A stretch of 5,145 nucleotides of DNA from an uncultured Acidobacteriota bacterium (lineage in GTDB: Bacteria; Acidobacteriota; JAAYUB01), in assembly GCA_937925645.1 (NCBI GenBank), contig CALAMB010000199.1, positions 1 through 5,145 on the forward strand, given 5' to 3'. Below, piece after piece: positions 5,106-5,145 of this stretch; the stretch's first letter is position 1, and each line of letters starts with the position of its first letter. Both the position numbers and the translations under genes were made by a program. The notes beneath the pieces were generated by a model that was not told the origin of the DNA, searched no databases, and saw only the letters and a list, made by a program, of their open reading frames with translations.

Positions 5106-5145
5106 GCCGCGCCATCGGACGGGTTGCCCACCCCATCATCGACCG

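Overview
The window holds two divergently transcribed genes for exported proteins. They share one upstream region and are bounded at both 3' ends by related, repeat-rich non-coding DNA. The source is probably a high-GC, Gram-negative-type bacterium. Both proteins have export signals with possible lipoboxes, both genes have good Shine-Dalgarno sequences, and the HAF-repeat, choice-of-anchor-U and dockerin-like EF-hand combination is typical of environmental lineages such as Acidobacteriota, Planctomycetota and their relatives. The phylum is an inference and cannot be fixed from this sequence.

Layout. Bases 1-480 are non-coding. They hold a GC-rich hairpin at the left edge, a cluster of GCCGG/CCGGC palindromes, a terminator-like hairpin on the minus strand, and a series of short tandem arrays (6-mers and 7-mers). 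The stretch ends in a perfect 8-bp hairpin just beyond the stop codon of the first gene. Bases 481-2667 (minus) encode a secreted glycoside hydrolase family 3 enzyme of the beta-xylosidase/beta-glucosidase type. Bases 2668-3030 are the shared upstream region, with a candidate sigma70-type promoter facing each way and a possible hairpin in the rightward leader. Bases 3031-4962 (plus) encode a secreted protein made of HAF-type repeats (a likely beta-propeller), a calcium-loop linker, a choice-of-anchor-U-like domain and one dockerin-like EF-hand. Bases 4963-5105 carry a shorter relative of the left-hand repeat region. I see nothing recognisable in 5106-5145.

How the parts relate. GH3 probably releases single sugars from plant-type oligosaccharides outside the cytoplasm. 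The second protein has no visible catalytic domain and may be a surface or extracellular binding or structural protein. A functional link rests only on the divergent arrangement and shared export. The most unusual feature is the pair of modular repeat elements. The hairpin plus heptamer block abuts the 3' end of each gene in mirror orientation (44 of 48 bases the same), and a 27-base block lies at the far end of each element, also mirrored. The core between them (CGAG heptamers plus ACGATT hexamers) has the same absolute orientation in both copies, so it is inverted relative to its own flanks in one of them.
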